Assembly (NCBI RefSeq): GCF_000382265.1
Contig: NZ_KB907979.1
Span: 144,103-208,102, forward strand
DNA length: 64,000 nt
Direction: 5' to 3'
Origin: Yoonia vestfoldensis DSM 16212
GTDB lineage: Bacteria; Pseudomonadota; Alphaproteobacteria; Rhodobacterales; Rhodobacteraceae
Shown here: piece after piece, positions 17,248 through 24,940 of the stretch
Layout: each line of letters starts with the position of its first letter
Position numbering within the stretch: the stretch's first letter is position 1
The notes under the pieces: model-generated
The model's database searches: none
Told to the model about the DNA's origin: nothing
The model's input: only the letters and a program-made list of their open reading frames with translations
Program-made: the position numbers and the translations under genes

Positions 17248-17585
17248 GGGTGTCTCCGACCATTGATCATCAGGGGGATCAGCACGAAAAACGCGAGCGC
17301 CATGGCAAAGGCGAGCATGTATTGCATCAGGAAAAAGGCTGCGATCGCCGTCAGGAAGGCCGCAAACATGGCCAAAGCACACAGCGTCAGGCGCCAGCCA
17401 CCCAAGGGCTGCCAGATCATGACGATGATCACGATCAGCGTGATCGTGACGCTTCCCAAAAGGGCAAGTCCTGCGCCGACCGTCCCGTCGACCCCCGTGT
17501 TTCCAAACGGTCCGAAAAAAGCAATCAGCCCCAGAATGGCGCCGATCACGGACAAAAGAAGTGCTGGAAAAAATATGCGGTCCAT
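17244..17585 (-). CDS. Small four-helix membrane protein coupled to the PQQ dehydrogenase
   Basis: 113 residues starting MDRIFFPALLL with four predicted membrane helices at about 4-25, 35-58, 64-86 and 88-107 and almost no soluble part. Its stop overlaps the start of the dehydrogenase gene (ATGA). In Gcd-type enzymes the catalytic domain follows an N-terminal multi-helix membrane domain of about 150 residues; this gene looks like the detached equivalent, acting as membrane anchor and possibly quinone contact. That role is inferred from position and topology, not from a recognised motif. Confidence 0.75.
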   Translation of the reverse strand: MDRIFFPALLLSVIGAILGLIAFFGPFGNTGVDGTVGAGLALLGSVTITLIVIIVMIWQPLGGWRLTLCALAMFAAFLTAIAAFFLMQYMLAFAMALAFFVLIPLMINGRRHP

Positions 17586-17809
17586 GTGGTGGCAACCGCC
17601 GCCACAAACATTGGTTCCCGAAAATGCGCGGCCCGTCGTCCTTTTCGGCGCTGCACCCCGCTCGGGCGCCCGCGATGCCACAGCCCCCGCATCATGCGAC
17701 AACCGCGCAGGCGCGCCAGCCATTTGGGGGGAACCTTCCGGGCGACAGGGCGTTGGAAACCGTGTCGCCCTAACCCTTGGGCCAAATCGCACTTTGTCGG
17801 GAGAGAGCC

Positions 17810-18955
17810 ATGCAGCAGATCAGTCAGGAAGAAAGACGCTATCGCTGGATCGGGGTCGCCGTCGCGGGCGCGGCCCTTATCGGCTGGCTTTTCGGCCTGT
17901 ATTTCTGGTCCGTCGCCAACGAGGCCGAAGATCGGCTGGCGCAGCAAGTGACGCTGGAGCAGACCGCACAAGACCTGACCAGCCAGATCGCGGCATTGCG
18001 CGACGAGGCGGAGGAGGCCATCGCCGTCCGCGATCAGGTCATCGGCGCGCTTGCAGGTGTGGAGCAGCAGCTTGAACAGGCGCGCAGCGAAACTGCGGCA
18101 CTGGACGCGGAAACGACAGCCTTGCAGGCAGAGCGGGACACGATGCAAACCGCGCTTGACGAAGGCCGCGCAGAGCTTGCCCAGATCGAAACCGGCTTGG
18201 GCGAAACCCAGACCAGGATCACGGAATCCACACAGGAATTGTCCACCATCGGCGAACGACTGGAAGCCGCGCGCCAGCAAGAGGCGGATTTGCAGGGCAT
18301 TATCGCGGACCTTTCTGCCGAAGCGTCGCAATTGTCCCAAGACGCCGCAGGTGCCGAGGAACGGGTGCAGGCCGCGCGCGACGCCGAGGCGTCGTTGGAA
18401 CAGCGGTTGCAGACCGCCCAAACCGAACAGGCCGAGATGACCGCGACACGCGACACGCTTCGGCAATCCGTCGATACCCTGACGCAGCAACAGGACACGT
18501 TGGCCAGCGACACACTGGCGGCCGAAGAACAGTTGCAAGCCTTGCAAGACATGACCAGCGAGTTGTCGCAGGTGCTTGTCACGCGCAGCGCGCAGTTGCG
18601 CGCGGTCGAGGACCGCATCGGCCGCATGCTGGAGTCCACAGGGGCCACGATCCGAGCGTCGGCATCGGGCGTCGCGACGGATACGCCATATACATACGGT
18701 TCAACGCGTTTGCTGTTTCTGACGGATGGCACGTTCGCGATGACGAACACCCGCACGGAAAAAGGCGTGACGGGGGCCTTTGACCTGTCCGAGGGTATCA
18801 TCACGCTGCGCGACGTGGACGGCGATCTGGGTGCTGCGACTTTTCCGATGCACTGCGGCTTTACCGTCGCGGACGCGGAACTGACGCTGGCGGACAGCGA
18901 CGGGTCCTGCGCCATTCTGGACGGCGTTGCGTTCACGCAGGGCGACGGCGAATAG
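17810..18955 (+). CDS. Membrane-anchored coiled-coil protein of unknown function
   Basis: 381 residues. A basic N terminus (EERRYRW) is followed by one membrane helix (about residues 15-37), then about 240 residues of uninterrupted heptad-rich coiled coil (Glu/Gln/Ala/Leu rich) and a small globular C-terminal domain of about 100 residues with two cysteines (HCGF, GSCAI). The start is preceded by GGGAGAGAG. The shape suggests a periplasmic spacer or scaffold with a terminal beta domain. No family recognised. It diverges from the PQQ dehydrogenase unit across a 224-base gap in which I see no confident motif. Confidence 0.75.
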   Translation: MQQISQEERRYRWIGVAVAGAALIGWLFGLYFWSVANEAEDRLAQQVTLEQTAQDLTSQIAALRDEAEEAIAVRDQVIGALAGVEQQLEQARSETAALDAETTALQAERDTMQTALDEGRAELAQIETGLGETQTRITESTQELSTIGERLEAARQQEADLQGIIADLSAEASQLSQDAAGAEERVQAARDAEASLEQRLQTAQTEQAEMTATRDTLRQSVDTLTQQQDTLASDTLAAEEQLQALQDMTSELSQVLVTRSAQLRAVEDRIGRMLESTGATIRASASGVATDTPYTYGSTRLLFLTDGTFAMTNTRTEKGVTGAFDLSEGIITLRDVDGDLGAATFPMHCGFTVADAELTLADSDGSCAILDGVAFTQGDGE

Positions 18956-18964
18956 CGGCTTGCG

Positions 18965-19246
18965 TCACTGCTCGGTCAGATAATCGGCCGAAACGTATCC
19001 CGTGACCCCCGGCGCATCCGCCAGCGACACCCGGCACCAGCGCTGCCCCAATTCCGTCACGCAGTCCTGACGAATAAGCCGCGTGCCGTCGGGCAGGCCC
19101 ATGATGACATTGAACCCAAGGCTTGGACCGGCGCGAAGCTTGAGCAGGTCATCAGGCCCCGCCCCCGTGACGACGGTGTTGCCGTTCGCCGCGCAACTTG
19201 CGGCGAACAGGACCGCAAGGGCGGAAAGAGGGAATATCCTGCGCAT
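18965..19246 (-). CDS. SH3-like domain lipoprotein
   Basis: 93 residues with a signal sequence that ends in FAASC, a plausible lipobox, so it is probably a lipoprotein. The mature part is a single bacterial SH3 (SH3_3-like) domain: LLKLRAGPSLGFNVIMGLPDGT, then CVTELGQRWCRVSL and GYVSADYL (shown in pieces). Such domains often bind peptidoglycan. The two central cysteines (QDC and RWC) may pair. It converges on the coiled-coil gene with a 9-base gap. Confidence 0.8.
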   Translation of the reverse strand: MRRIFPLSALAVLFAASCAANGNTVVTGAGPDDLLKLRAGPSLGFNVIMGLPDGTRLIRQDCVTELGQRWCRVSLADAPGVTGYVSADYLTEQ

Positions 19247-19331
19247 GATGTGACCTCGGTTTTTGGTGTTGCCACCTGTATCGCATCCGCGCCTTTAGGG
19301 TTGAAGCGGAAAATGCCCGATGCGCGACAGA

Positions 19332-19964
19332 TCACCAGCGCAGGACTTGCGGGCCGACCCATGCGCCGATCAACGTCACCAACAGGATCGCTGTCGCATA
19401 GGCAGGAATGACATAAAGCGCCATGTCCGTATCGCAGTAGAACGAATAGACCGATGCCGACGCCCCGCCCGCCATCAGCCCGGCAACGGCCCCGGTCAGG
19501 CGCGGTCGCAGCACAGCCCCGGTGGAGAGCGACCACAGGATGGCGCCCAAAAGCGGCATCCCGAGCAAGGGAACCGAAACAAGGCAGACGACCAGGCTGG
19601 GCTTTGACAGGGCCATGACCAGCCCAGAGACTCCGTCGCGCAGCAGATAGAACAGGAACGCCACCACCACCGCACCCGCAAAGACGCCGATGACCGCCAG
19701 ACGCCTGTCCGCCCGCATGCCGGGATGCGCCAATGCAAGGGCGCTCGCGCCGGCCACCACCAAAAGCAGCGCAGGCAGCACGGTTTTCAGCACAGCCATC
19801 GACGCAAGTGTCGCGCCGATGTCGGCACGCGGCCCCCAGAACGCGATGAACGCCGCCACGCTGACCGCCAGCGCGATGGGCAAGGACCGTGCCAGCCGCT
19901 GCGCCACGGTCGGCTGCGGCAGGGTGTCGGCAGCAAGGGCCGCGATCAGGTCATCCGTCGTCAT
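19332..19964 (-). CDS. nrsF: NrsF-type membrane anti-sigma factor (DUF1109)
   Basis: 210 residues. It has a short cytoplasmic N-terminal segment (MTTDDLIAALAADTLPQPT), the DUF1109 hallmark, followed by six hydrophobic helices. Proteins of this family hold the ECF sigma factor SigF inactive at the membrane until metal or oxidative stress; Caulobacter NrsF is the model. A conserved Cys pair is thought to matter there; here cysteines occur in the C-terminal half (VVCLVS, FYCDTD). The start overlaps the sigma-factor stop (ATGA), so the pair is co-translated. Confidence 0.85.
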   Translation of the reverse strand: MTTDDLIAALAADTLPQPTVAQRLARSLPIALAVSVAAFIAFWGPRADIGATLASMAVLKTVLPALLLVVAGASALALAHPGMRADRRLAVIGVFAGAVVVAFLFYLLRDGVSGLVMALSKPSLVVCLVSVPLLGMPLLGAILWSLSTGAVLRPRLTGAVAGLMAGGASASVYSFYCDTDMALYVIPAYATAILLVTLIGAWVGPQVLRW

Positions 19965-20473
19965 TCGATCATCCTTTCGCGCAATTGCGCCAATGTCCGC
20001 AGCGCCCGGTGCAACGCCACGCGCACCGCCCCTTCGGTCATGCCCAAACGTGCCGCCGTCTCGGCCGTAGTTTCGCCGCGCAGCCCGAAGCTTCGCACGA
20101 TTTCTGCCGCACGCGGGTCGAGCGCGTTCAACATCGTTTCCATGTCGCGCCCTTCCAGCGGGTCGGGTCCCTGCGGTGCGGCAAGTCCGTCCGCGAAATC
20201 GTCGATCGCCACTTCGACGCGGCGGCCGCGGGCGCGGAACGCATCGACCACCTTGTGCCTTGCGATGGCATATAGCCAGGGGCGCAGCGGGGCGGTTTCG
20301 ACCCATGTATGGCGCTTGGTGTGGATTGCCAGCAGGACGTCCTGCAAAACATCCTCGCAGGCATCAGGCCCAAGGCCCGTGCCGCGCGCCTGCACGACGC
20401 GGCGCAGCACAGGCGTGATCGCCTGCAACAGGTGGCGGTAGGCCGCCGTATCACCGTGGATGGCTGCGCGCAT
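19961..20473 (-). CDS. sigF: ECF RNA polymerase sigma factor, SigF-like
   Basis: ECF sigma factor with region 2 (DVLLAIHTKRHTWVETAPLR then PWLYAIARHKVVDAFR) and region 4 (LGMTEGAVRVALHRALRTL). The start is put at the ATG at 20473 (170 residues) because a GTAACA-N16-CGAA promoter lies at 20517-20542; the upstream ATGs at 20548 and 20572 would sit within or before that promoter. A TTG at 20503 would keep the family's WEDLM motif but leave almost no leader. It sits in an operon with nrsF and diverges from the bufferin genes, so it most likely drives both. Confidence 0.85.
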   Translation of the reverse strand: MRAAIHGDTAAYRHLLQAITPVLRRVVQARGTGLGPDACEDVLQDVLLAIHTKRHTWVETAPLRPWLYAIARHKVVDAFRARGRRVEVAIDDFADGLAAPQGPDPLEGRDMETMLNALDPRAAEIVRSFGLRGETTAETAARLGMTEGAVRVALHRALRTLAQLRERMIE

Positions 20474-20516
20474 CAGATCTTCCCAAGGGTCGGTTGTGTG
20501 CAAGTTCTGATCCCTG

Positions 20517-20542
20517 TTCGCCACGCGTCGGGCAAATGTTAC
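20517..20542 (-). promoter_or_regulatory. SigF-type promoter of the sigF-nrsF operon
   Basis: On the minus strand GTAACA (20542-20537) is followed by exactly 16 bases and CGAA (20520-20517). The published Caulobacter SigF promoter is GTAACC-N16-CGAA. The identical element occurs on the opposite strand before bufA, which argues against chance and implies autoregulation. Confidence 0.75.
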
Positions 20543-20611
20543 AGGCATGGCCCGCAACTTGCCCAGAAACAAATGATCGAGCTTTCAGCCATTCACGTGC
20601 GCGTGACCAGC

Positions 20612-20637
20612 GTAACACATCGCCCCATCGGCGCGAA
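20612..20637 (+). promoter_or_regulatory. SigF-type promoter of the bufferin operon
   Basis: GTAACA (20612-20617), a 16-base spacer and CGAA (20634-20637), 51 bases before the bufA start. It is a perfect partner of the divergent sigF promoter. Transcription would begin near 20644, leaving a leader of about 44 bases with AGGAG at 20674-20678. Confidence 0.78.
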
Positions 20638-20687
20638 TTGCTTTGCGGGACTGCACTGACGCACCCCGCCAACAGGAGTTACCTCTC

Positions 20688-20984
20688 ATGACGACCAAAA
20701 CGCTTTCGCTTACTCTCGCCGCTTCGCTCGCCTCTGCGCTGACCCTGTCCGCCGGGCAAGTCCACGCACAGGCCGCCACGATGGAAAAGTGCTTCGGCAT
20801 TGCACTGGCCGGTGCCAATGATTGCGCCGCAGGCCCCGGCACGACCTGTTCGGGCACATCGACCGTGGATTACCAGGGCAATGCCTGGAAACTGGTCCCG
20901 GCCGGCACCTGCGTGACAATGGAAAAAGAAGGCGAGCGGATGGGTTCGCTTGAAGCACTGGATCGCGATCTGCCACCTGCATGA
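20688..20984 (+). CDS. bufA1: Bufferin precursor peptide (DUF2282), BufA1-like
   Basis: 98-residue precursor with a Sec signal peptide ([20 protein letters not shown], cleavage after VHA). The mature part has the DUF2282 pattern with four cysteines at residues 35, 46, 54 and 75: [26 protein letters not shown], and VPAGTC. Bufferins are RiPPs whose core cysteines are converted to thiooxazoles by an MNIO enzyme; the exported product chelates copper. AGGAG lies 9 bases before the ATG. After the last Cys an extra charged tail of about 23 residues follows. The next genes are the matching MNIO and DUF2063 proteins, so the call is firm. Confidence 0.9.
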   Translation: MTTKTLSLTLAASLASALTLSAGQVHAQAATMEKCFGIALAGANDCAAGPGTTCSGTSTVDYQGNAWKLVPAGTCVTMEKEGERMGSLEALDRDLPPA

Positions 20985-21041
20985 TCCGACCTGCCGGGGC
21001 GGGGACATATCCCCGCCCTTTCCACGAAAAGGGATTTTGCC

Positions 21042-21890
21042 ATGCTTTCGCTTCCGCGCACGACCGGACTGGGCTTCAAGCCGCAGCATTTCGCCGACAT
21101 GATGGCCACCGATACGATCGGTTTCGTCGAAGTCCATGCCGAGAATTACATGGGTGACGGCGGTGCGCCGCATGCGATGCTGGCCGCCCTGCACGATCGC
21201 CATGCGGTTTCGATCCATGGGGTCGGCTTGTCCATCGGCAGTGCGGGCGGGCTTGACCGCGCCCACCTTGCGCGGTTGCGCAAGCTGATCGACCGCTATC
21301 AGCCAGAAAGCTTTTCCGAACATCTGGCATGGTCGAGCCACGGCGCGGCGTGGCTGAACGATCTTTTGCCCCTGCCCTATACCGGCGAAACGCTGGCCAC
21401 GATCTGCGCCCATGTCGATCAGGTACAGGAGACGCTGGGCCGCCGGATGCTGCTGGAAAACCCCGCGACCTACGTGACCTTTGCCAGTTCGACCATCTCG
21501 GAAACCGATTTTCTGACCGAGCTTGTGCGCCGCACGGGCTGCGGCCTGCTGCTGGATGTGAACAACGTCTTTGTCTCGGCCACAAACCACCGTTTCGATC
21601 CCCGCGCCTATCTGGCCGATTTTCCGCTGTTTGCTATCGGCGAAATACATCTGGCCGGGCATGAGACCGAAGAATTGCCATCCGGCCCGCTGCTGATCGA
21701 CAGCCACGGTGCGCCGGTGGCCGACCCGGTCTGGACGCTTTATGCAGAGGTCCTGGCGCGCACCGGCGCGCTGCCCACGCTGATCGAATGGGACAATGAC
21801 GTCCCCGATTTCGCCGTGTTACTGGCCGAGGCCACCCGCGCGAACGCCATCCTGCACGATATCGAAAGGCAGCGGACCGATGCAGCCTGA
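21042..21890 (+). CDS. bufB: MNIO family RiPP-modifying enzyme (DUF692)
   Basis: 282-residue cytoplasmic TIM-barrel enzyme using a multinuclear non-haem iron centre. Metal-ligand and active-site motifs are visible in order: [64 protein letters not shown] and [11 protein letters not shown]. In bufferin systems it oxidises core cysteines of the precursor. It starts 57 bases after bufA and its last 11 bases overlap bufC. Confidence 0.93.
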   Translation: MLSLPRTTGLGFKPQHFADMMATDTIGFVEVHAENYMGDGGAPHAMLAALHDRHAVSIHGVGLSIGSAGGLDRAHLARLRKLIDRYQPESFSEHLAWSSHGAAWLNDLLPLPYTGETLATICAHVDQVQETLGRRMLLENPATYVTFASSTISETDFLTELVRRTGCGLLLDVNNVFVSATNHRFDPRAYLADFPLFAIGEIHLAGHETEELPSGPLLIDSHGAPVADPVWTLYAEVLARTGALPTLIEWDNDVPDFAVLLAEATRANAILHDIERQRTDAA

Positions 21891-22626
21891 TACCCACGCC
21901 GCCCAGCAGGACGCGTTTCAGGCCGCGCTTTGGCGGCAGGACCCGCCTGCCGGCCTTACCGCCCCCGCGATGGACGAGGTGGCACAGCGCTTTTCCGTTT
22001 ACCGCAACAATGTGCAGCACAGCCTGACACGCGCGCTGGCGAGCCGGTTTCCGGTGATCGAACAACTGGTCGGCGCGACCTTCTTTACCGCGATGGCGCG
22101 GGTGCATATCGCGCAGGACCCGCCGACGAGCCCCGTGTTGCTGAACTGGGGCGCTGGGTTCCCCGCTTTTCTGGACGGCTTCGCGCCGGTCGGGCATCTG
22201 CCCTTCATGGGTGATGTGGCACGGCTGGAATACGCGCGCGGCCTTGCCTATCACGCCGCCGATGCGGCGCCTGTCGCGCCCGATGCGCTTGCGGTGGCCG
22301 ATCTGGAAACGCTGCGGCTGGGGCTGCATCCGTCGGTGCAGCTGTTCAAGTCACCTCACCCTGCCCTGCAAATCTGGCAATCGCACCAGACAGGTGCCGC
22401 GCGCCACATGCTGACAGCCGGACCCGATCACGCGCTGATCGGACGCGCGCCGGACTTCAGCATCATTGTGGCACCGCTTGACCAAGGCACATTTGCCGTG
22501 CTCGCGGCATTGGCGGCAGGCGCGACACTGGAGAGCGCCGCCAAACACAACGACCCGACCGCCGCGCTGACGCTTTTGCTGCGCCACGGGCTGATCACCG
22601 CGATAAAGACAGGAGTTCCGACATGA
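21880..22626 (+). CDS. bufC: MNIO partner protein (DUF2063), precursor-recognition subunit
   Basis: 248 residues. The N-terminal DUF2063 domain shows [12 protein letters not shown] and [20 protein letters not shown] followed by [18 protein letters not shown], the family signature. In characterised MNIO systems this protein binds the precursor and presents it to the enzyme. The start at 21880 overlaps the end of bufB by 11 bases, and the stop overlaps the next start (ATGA). Confidence 0.92.
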   Translation: MQPDTHAAQQDAFQAALWRQDPPAGLTAPAMDEVAQRFSVYRNNVQHSLTRALASRFPVIEQLVGATFFTAMARVHIAQDPPTSPVLLNWGAGFPAFLDGFAPVGHLPFMGDVARLEYARGLAYHAADAAPVAPDALAVADLETLRLGLHPSVQLFKSPHPALQIWQSHQTGAARHMLTAGPDHALIGRAPDFSIIVAPLDQGTFAVLAALAAGATLESAAKHNDPTAALTLLLRHGLITAIKTGVPT

Positions 22627-23123
22627 CCGACGCCACCACCACCCCGTCCCGCACACCAGTGACGCGCCTGCGCGATGTCATCCGTCTGATCAACAGCTGG
22701 GCGGATCACCTGCCGCCGGATATCGTCGCCTTGGCCGCGCGCGTCTTTCCGGCTGTGGTGTTCTGGCAATCCGCGCGCACCAAGGTCGACGGCTTCACGA
22801 TCACCGATTCGACCTATTTCCTGTTCGAACAGGTCTATGCGCTGCCGGTCATTCCGCCTGCGACGGCCGCACTGCTGGCTACACTGGCCGAACATTTGCT
22901 GCCGGTCCTGCTGATCCTCGGGCTTTTGTCGCGGTTTTCGGCGCTGGGACTGCTGGTCATGACAGCCGTGATCCAGATTTTCGTCTTCCCGGAAGCCTGG
23001 GTGACGCATGGTCTTTGGGCTGTCGCCTTGGTTGTGGTGCTCGCCCATGGGCCCGGGCGCTTGTCGCTGGATCATCTTTTGCGGCTGGACCGGGGCACGT
23101 TGCGCGGCAATGGTCCGGCATGA
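22623..23123 (+). CDS. DoxX-family membrane protein of the bufferin operon
   Basis: 166 residues with four hydrophobic helices. The DoxX features are [39 protein letters not shown] and [19 protein letters not shown]. DoxX proteins are frequent last members of bufferin operons; the membrane role, possibly linked to the quinone pool or thiol redox, is not settled. AGGAG precedes the ATG and the start overlaps the bufC stop. Fourth gene of the operon. Confidence 0.88.
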   Translation: MTDATTTPSRTPVTRLRDVIRLINSWADHLPPDIVALAARVFPAVVFWQSARTKVDGFTITDSTYFLFEQVYALPVIPPATAALLATLAEHLLPVLLILGLLSRFSALGLLVMTAVIQIFVFPEAWVTHGLWAVALVVVLAHGPGRLSLDHLLRLDRGTLRGNGPA

Positions 23124-23189
23124 CGTGCAACCGCGAAACTATCTTGGCGTCACCTTTGCCAAGGGATTGACACCGAAAGGTTGTTATAG

Positions 23190-23223
23190 CCTATCCTGAC
23201 ATCTTAATCGCGAGCAGGATAGG
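23190..23223 (+). promoter_or_regulatory. 9-bp perfect inverted repeat just upstream of the sensor kinase start
   Basis: CCTATCCTG (23190-23198) and CAGGATAGG (23215-23223) flank a 16-base spacer, ending 9 bases before the kinase ATG. It may be an operator, or a leader hairpin that limits ribosome access. It is too close to the start to be a useful terminator of the bufferin operon, although it could also serve as that operon's 3' stem. Confidence 0.45.
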
Positions 23224-23232
23224 TAGCGGCGG

Positions 23233-24900
23233 ATGGCGATCGAGCATACGGACGGACGTCTGGCGGCAGATGGCCTGTCCACCCGTCAACCGCCGACATT
23301 CAAACGCGAAATCAGGATCGTCGTATTTGCCGGATTGCTGATCTGGCTCGTGATCGGGTCGGTTGTGGCCGTGATCGGCAAACGCGAATGGGACGGCACG
23401 ATGGACGTCGTCCAATCAACCGCCACCACGGTATCGCGGCTGTTGGCGGGGCAATCGGACCAGTTGCTGCTGAACGCCGATCTGATACGCGACCACGCGG
23501 AACGGATCGTCGGCGATGCGGATCCCTTTGGGGTCGACCGCGCCACATATGACGACCTCGTGCAATTGATCAGCCGCAGCACCGCCATCGTTTCGATCTG
23601 GGTCGGCGACGCTGCGGGCAATGCGGTCCTGACCACCCGCGAGTTTCCCGCCCCCCGACTGAATGCAGGGGACCGCGCGTATTTCACCACGGTCCGCGAT
23701 GATCCCGACAGGCTGTTCATCGGCAATCTGATCGACACCCAATACCCCGCCGAGGCGTTGCTGATCAATACCAGCCGCCGCCTGTCGCAGGCCGATGGCA
23801 CGATGCGAGGCTTTATCCAGATATCGCTTGATCCAGCCACGATCAGCCGGACCTTTCAGCAAGTCGAAATCGGCTTTGACGCGTCGCTGTGGTGGATCGG
23901 TCCCGAAGGACAGGCCCTGATCCGCGAACCTGCCTTGCCACCCGAGCAATTGGACGACCAGATGCCGCCGGGCGCTGCCGACTGGCCCAAGAACTGGTCG
24001 AACGACCGTGCCTATACCATCCCATCGGCGGACGTACTGAATGTGGAATCGGGCGTCGATGGCAAGGAACGGATGTTTTTCTGGAGCGATGCGCCCCTTT
24101 ATGGCAGCCGGATCGTCGTTGGCGTTTCGCGCGCCGCGATGGAGGCACGCTGGCTGGCGCAGATGATGTGGATCACCGCCTTCGCCCTTGTCGTCGGAAT
24201 GGCCAGCATGGTGATCTTGTGGCTTTTGTACCGTTCACGCGCGCGCAATCAGGCCTATGCGACGATGTTGGAAAACGATGTACGCGACCGGACACGCGAC
24301 CTTGCGATGGCGATCGAACAAAAAGACGTCACGATGCAGGAATTGAGCCACCGGGTGCGCAATGCCTTCGCGACCATTCTCGCGCTGACCCGGCTGATGC
24401 TGCGGTCCAGCGACACGATCGAGGATTTCCGGGACGATTTTCCCGCCAGACTCGAGGCGTTGGCGCGCTGCCATCTGGTGCTTGTCGATGCCAAGGTCCG
24501 CAACAAGGCGCAGATCGTCGATCTGGTGCAGGCCTCGCTGGCGCCCTACCGCAACGACAGCACGCGGATCGATATTGCCGGTCCGGAGGTCGAATTATCG
24601 TCGAATGCGACGCTGGGCGTCGGCCTTGTGCTGCACGAACTGGTCACGAATGCGGTCAAATACGGCAGCCTGTCCGCGCCCGATGGCGCGATCAGCGTGC
24701 ACTGGGAACCGCAGGATGACGGCATCCGCCTGATCTGGCTGGAAACAGGCGGCCCGGTTGTTGTGCCGCCCACCGGCAGCGGCTCCGGCACGATGATCAT
24801 TGACCGCGCCGCCGCCATGTTCGGTGGCAGCTTTGCGCGCGACTTTGCAGCCGACGGCGTGCGGGCGGAATTGATGATCCCCCCGCCCCCAGTTTCGTGA
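23233..24900 (+). CDS. Membrane sensor histidine kinase with Cache-type sensor (HWE/HisKA_2 class)
   Basis: 555 residues. A first membrane helix (about 27-48) and a second (about 315-335) bracket a periplasmic sensor of about 260 residues with a Cache/PDC look (VSIWVGDAAGNAVLTTREFP and NAGDRAYFTTVRDDPDRLFI). The cytoplasmic part has the phospho-acceptor motif ELSHRVRNAFATILAL and the N-box HELVTNAVKYGSLS typical of HWE/HisKA_2 kinases. These often phosphorylate single-domain regulators of the general stress or phyllosphere type, but no response regulator is nearby. It starts 109 bases after the bufferin operon; a functional link is possible but not shown. Confidence 0.88.
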   Translation: MAIEHTDGRLAADGLSTRQPPTFKREIRIVVFAGLLIWLVIGSVVAVIGKREWDGTMDVVQSTATTVSRLLAGQSDQLLLNADLIRDHAERIVGDADPFGVDRATYDDLVQLISRSTAIVSIWVGDAAGNAVLTTREFPAPRLNAGDRAYFTTVRDDPDRLFIGNLIDTQYPAEALLINTSRRLSQADGTMRGFIQISLDPATISRTFQQVEIGFDASLWWIGPEGQALIREPALPPEQLDDQMPPGAADWPKNWSNDRAYTIPSADVLNVESGVDGKERMFFWSDAPLYGSRIVVGVSRAAMEARWLAQMMWITAFALVVGMASMVILWLLYRSRARNQAYATMLENDVRDRTRDLAMAIEQKDVTMQELSHRVRNAFATILALTRLMLRSSDTIEDFRDDFPARLEALARCHLVLVDAKVRNKAQIVDLVQASLAPYRNDSTRIDIAGPEVELSSNATLGVGLVLHELVTNAVKYGSLSAPDGAISVHWEPQDDGIRLIWLETGGPVVVPPTGSGSGTMIIDRAAAMFGGSFARDFAADGVRAELMIPPPPVS

Positions 24901-24940
24901 TCGCCCGACCGCATGATTGTCGCCGTCCGGTGCCTGCGGC

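Noticed and set aside
20474..20572. Longer sigma-factor starts at ATG 20548 or 20572
   Set aside because: The GTAACA-N16-CGAA promoter (20542-20517) would then lie inside the coding sequence; the shorter start fits the promoter.
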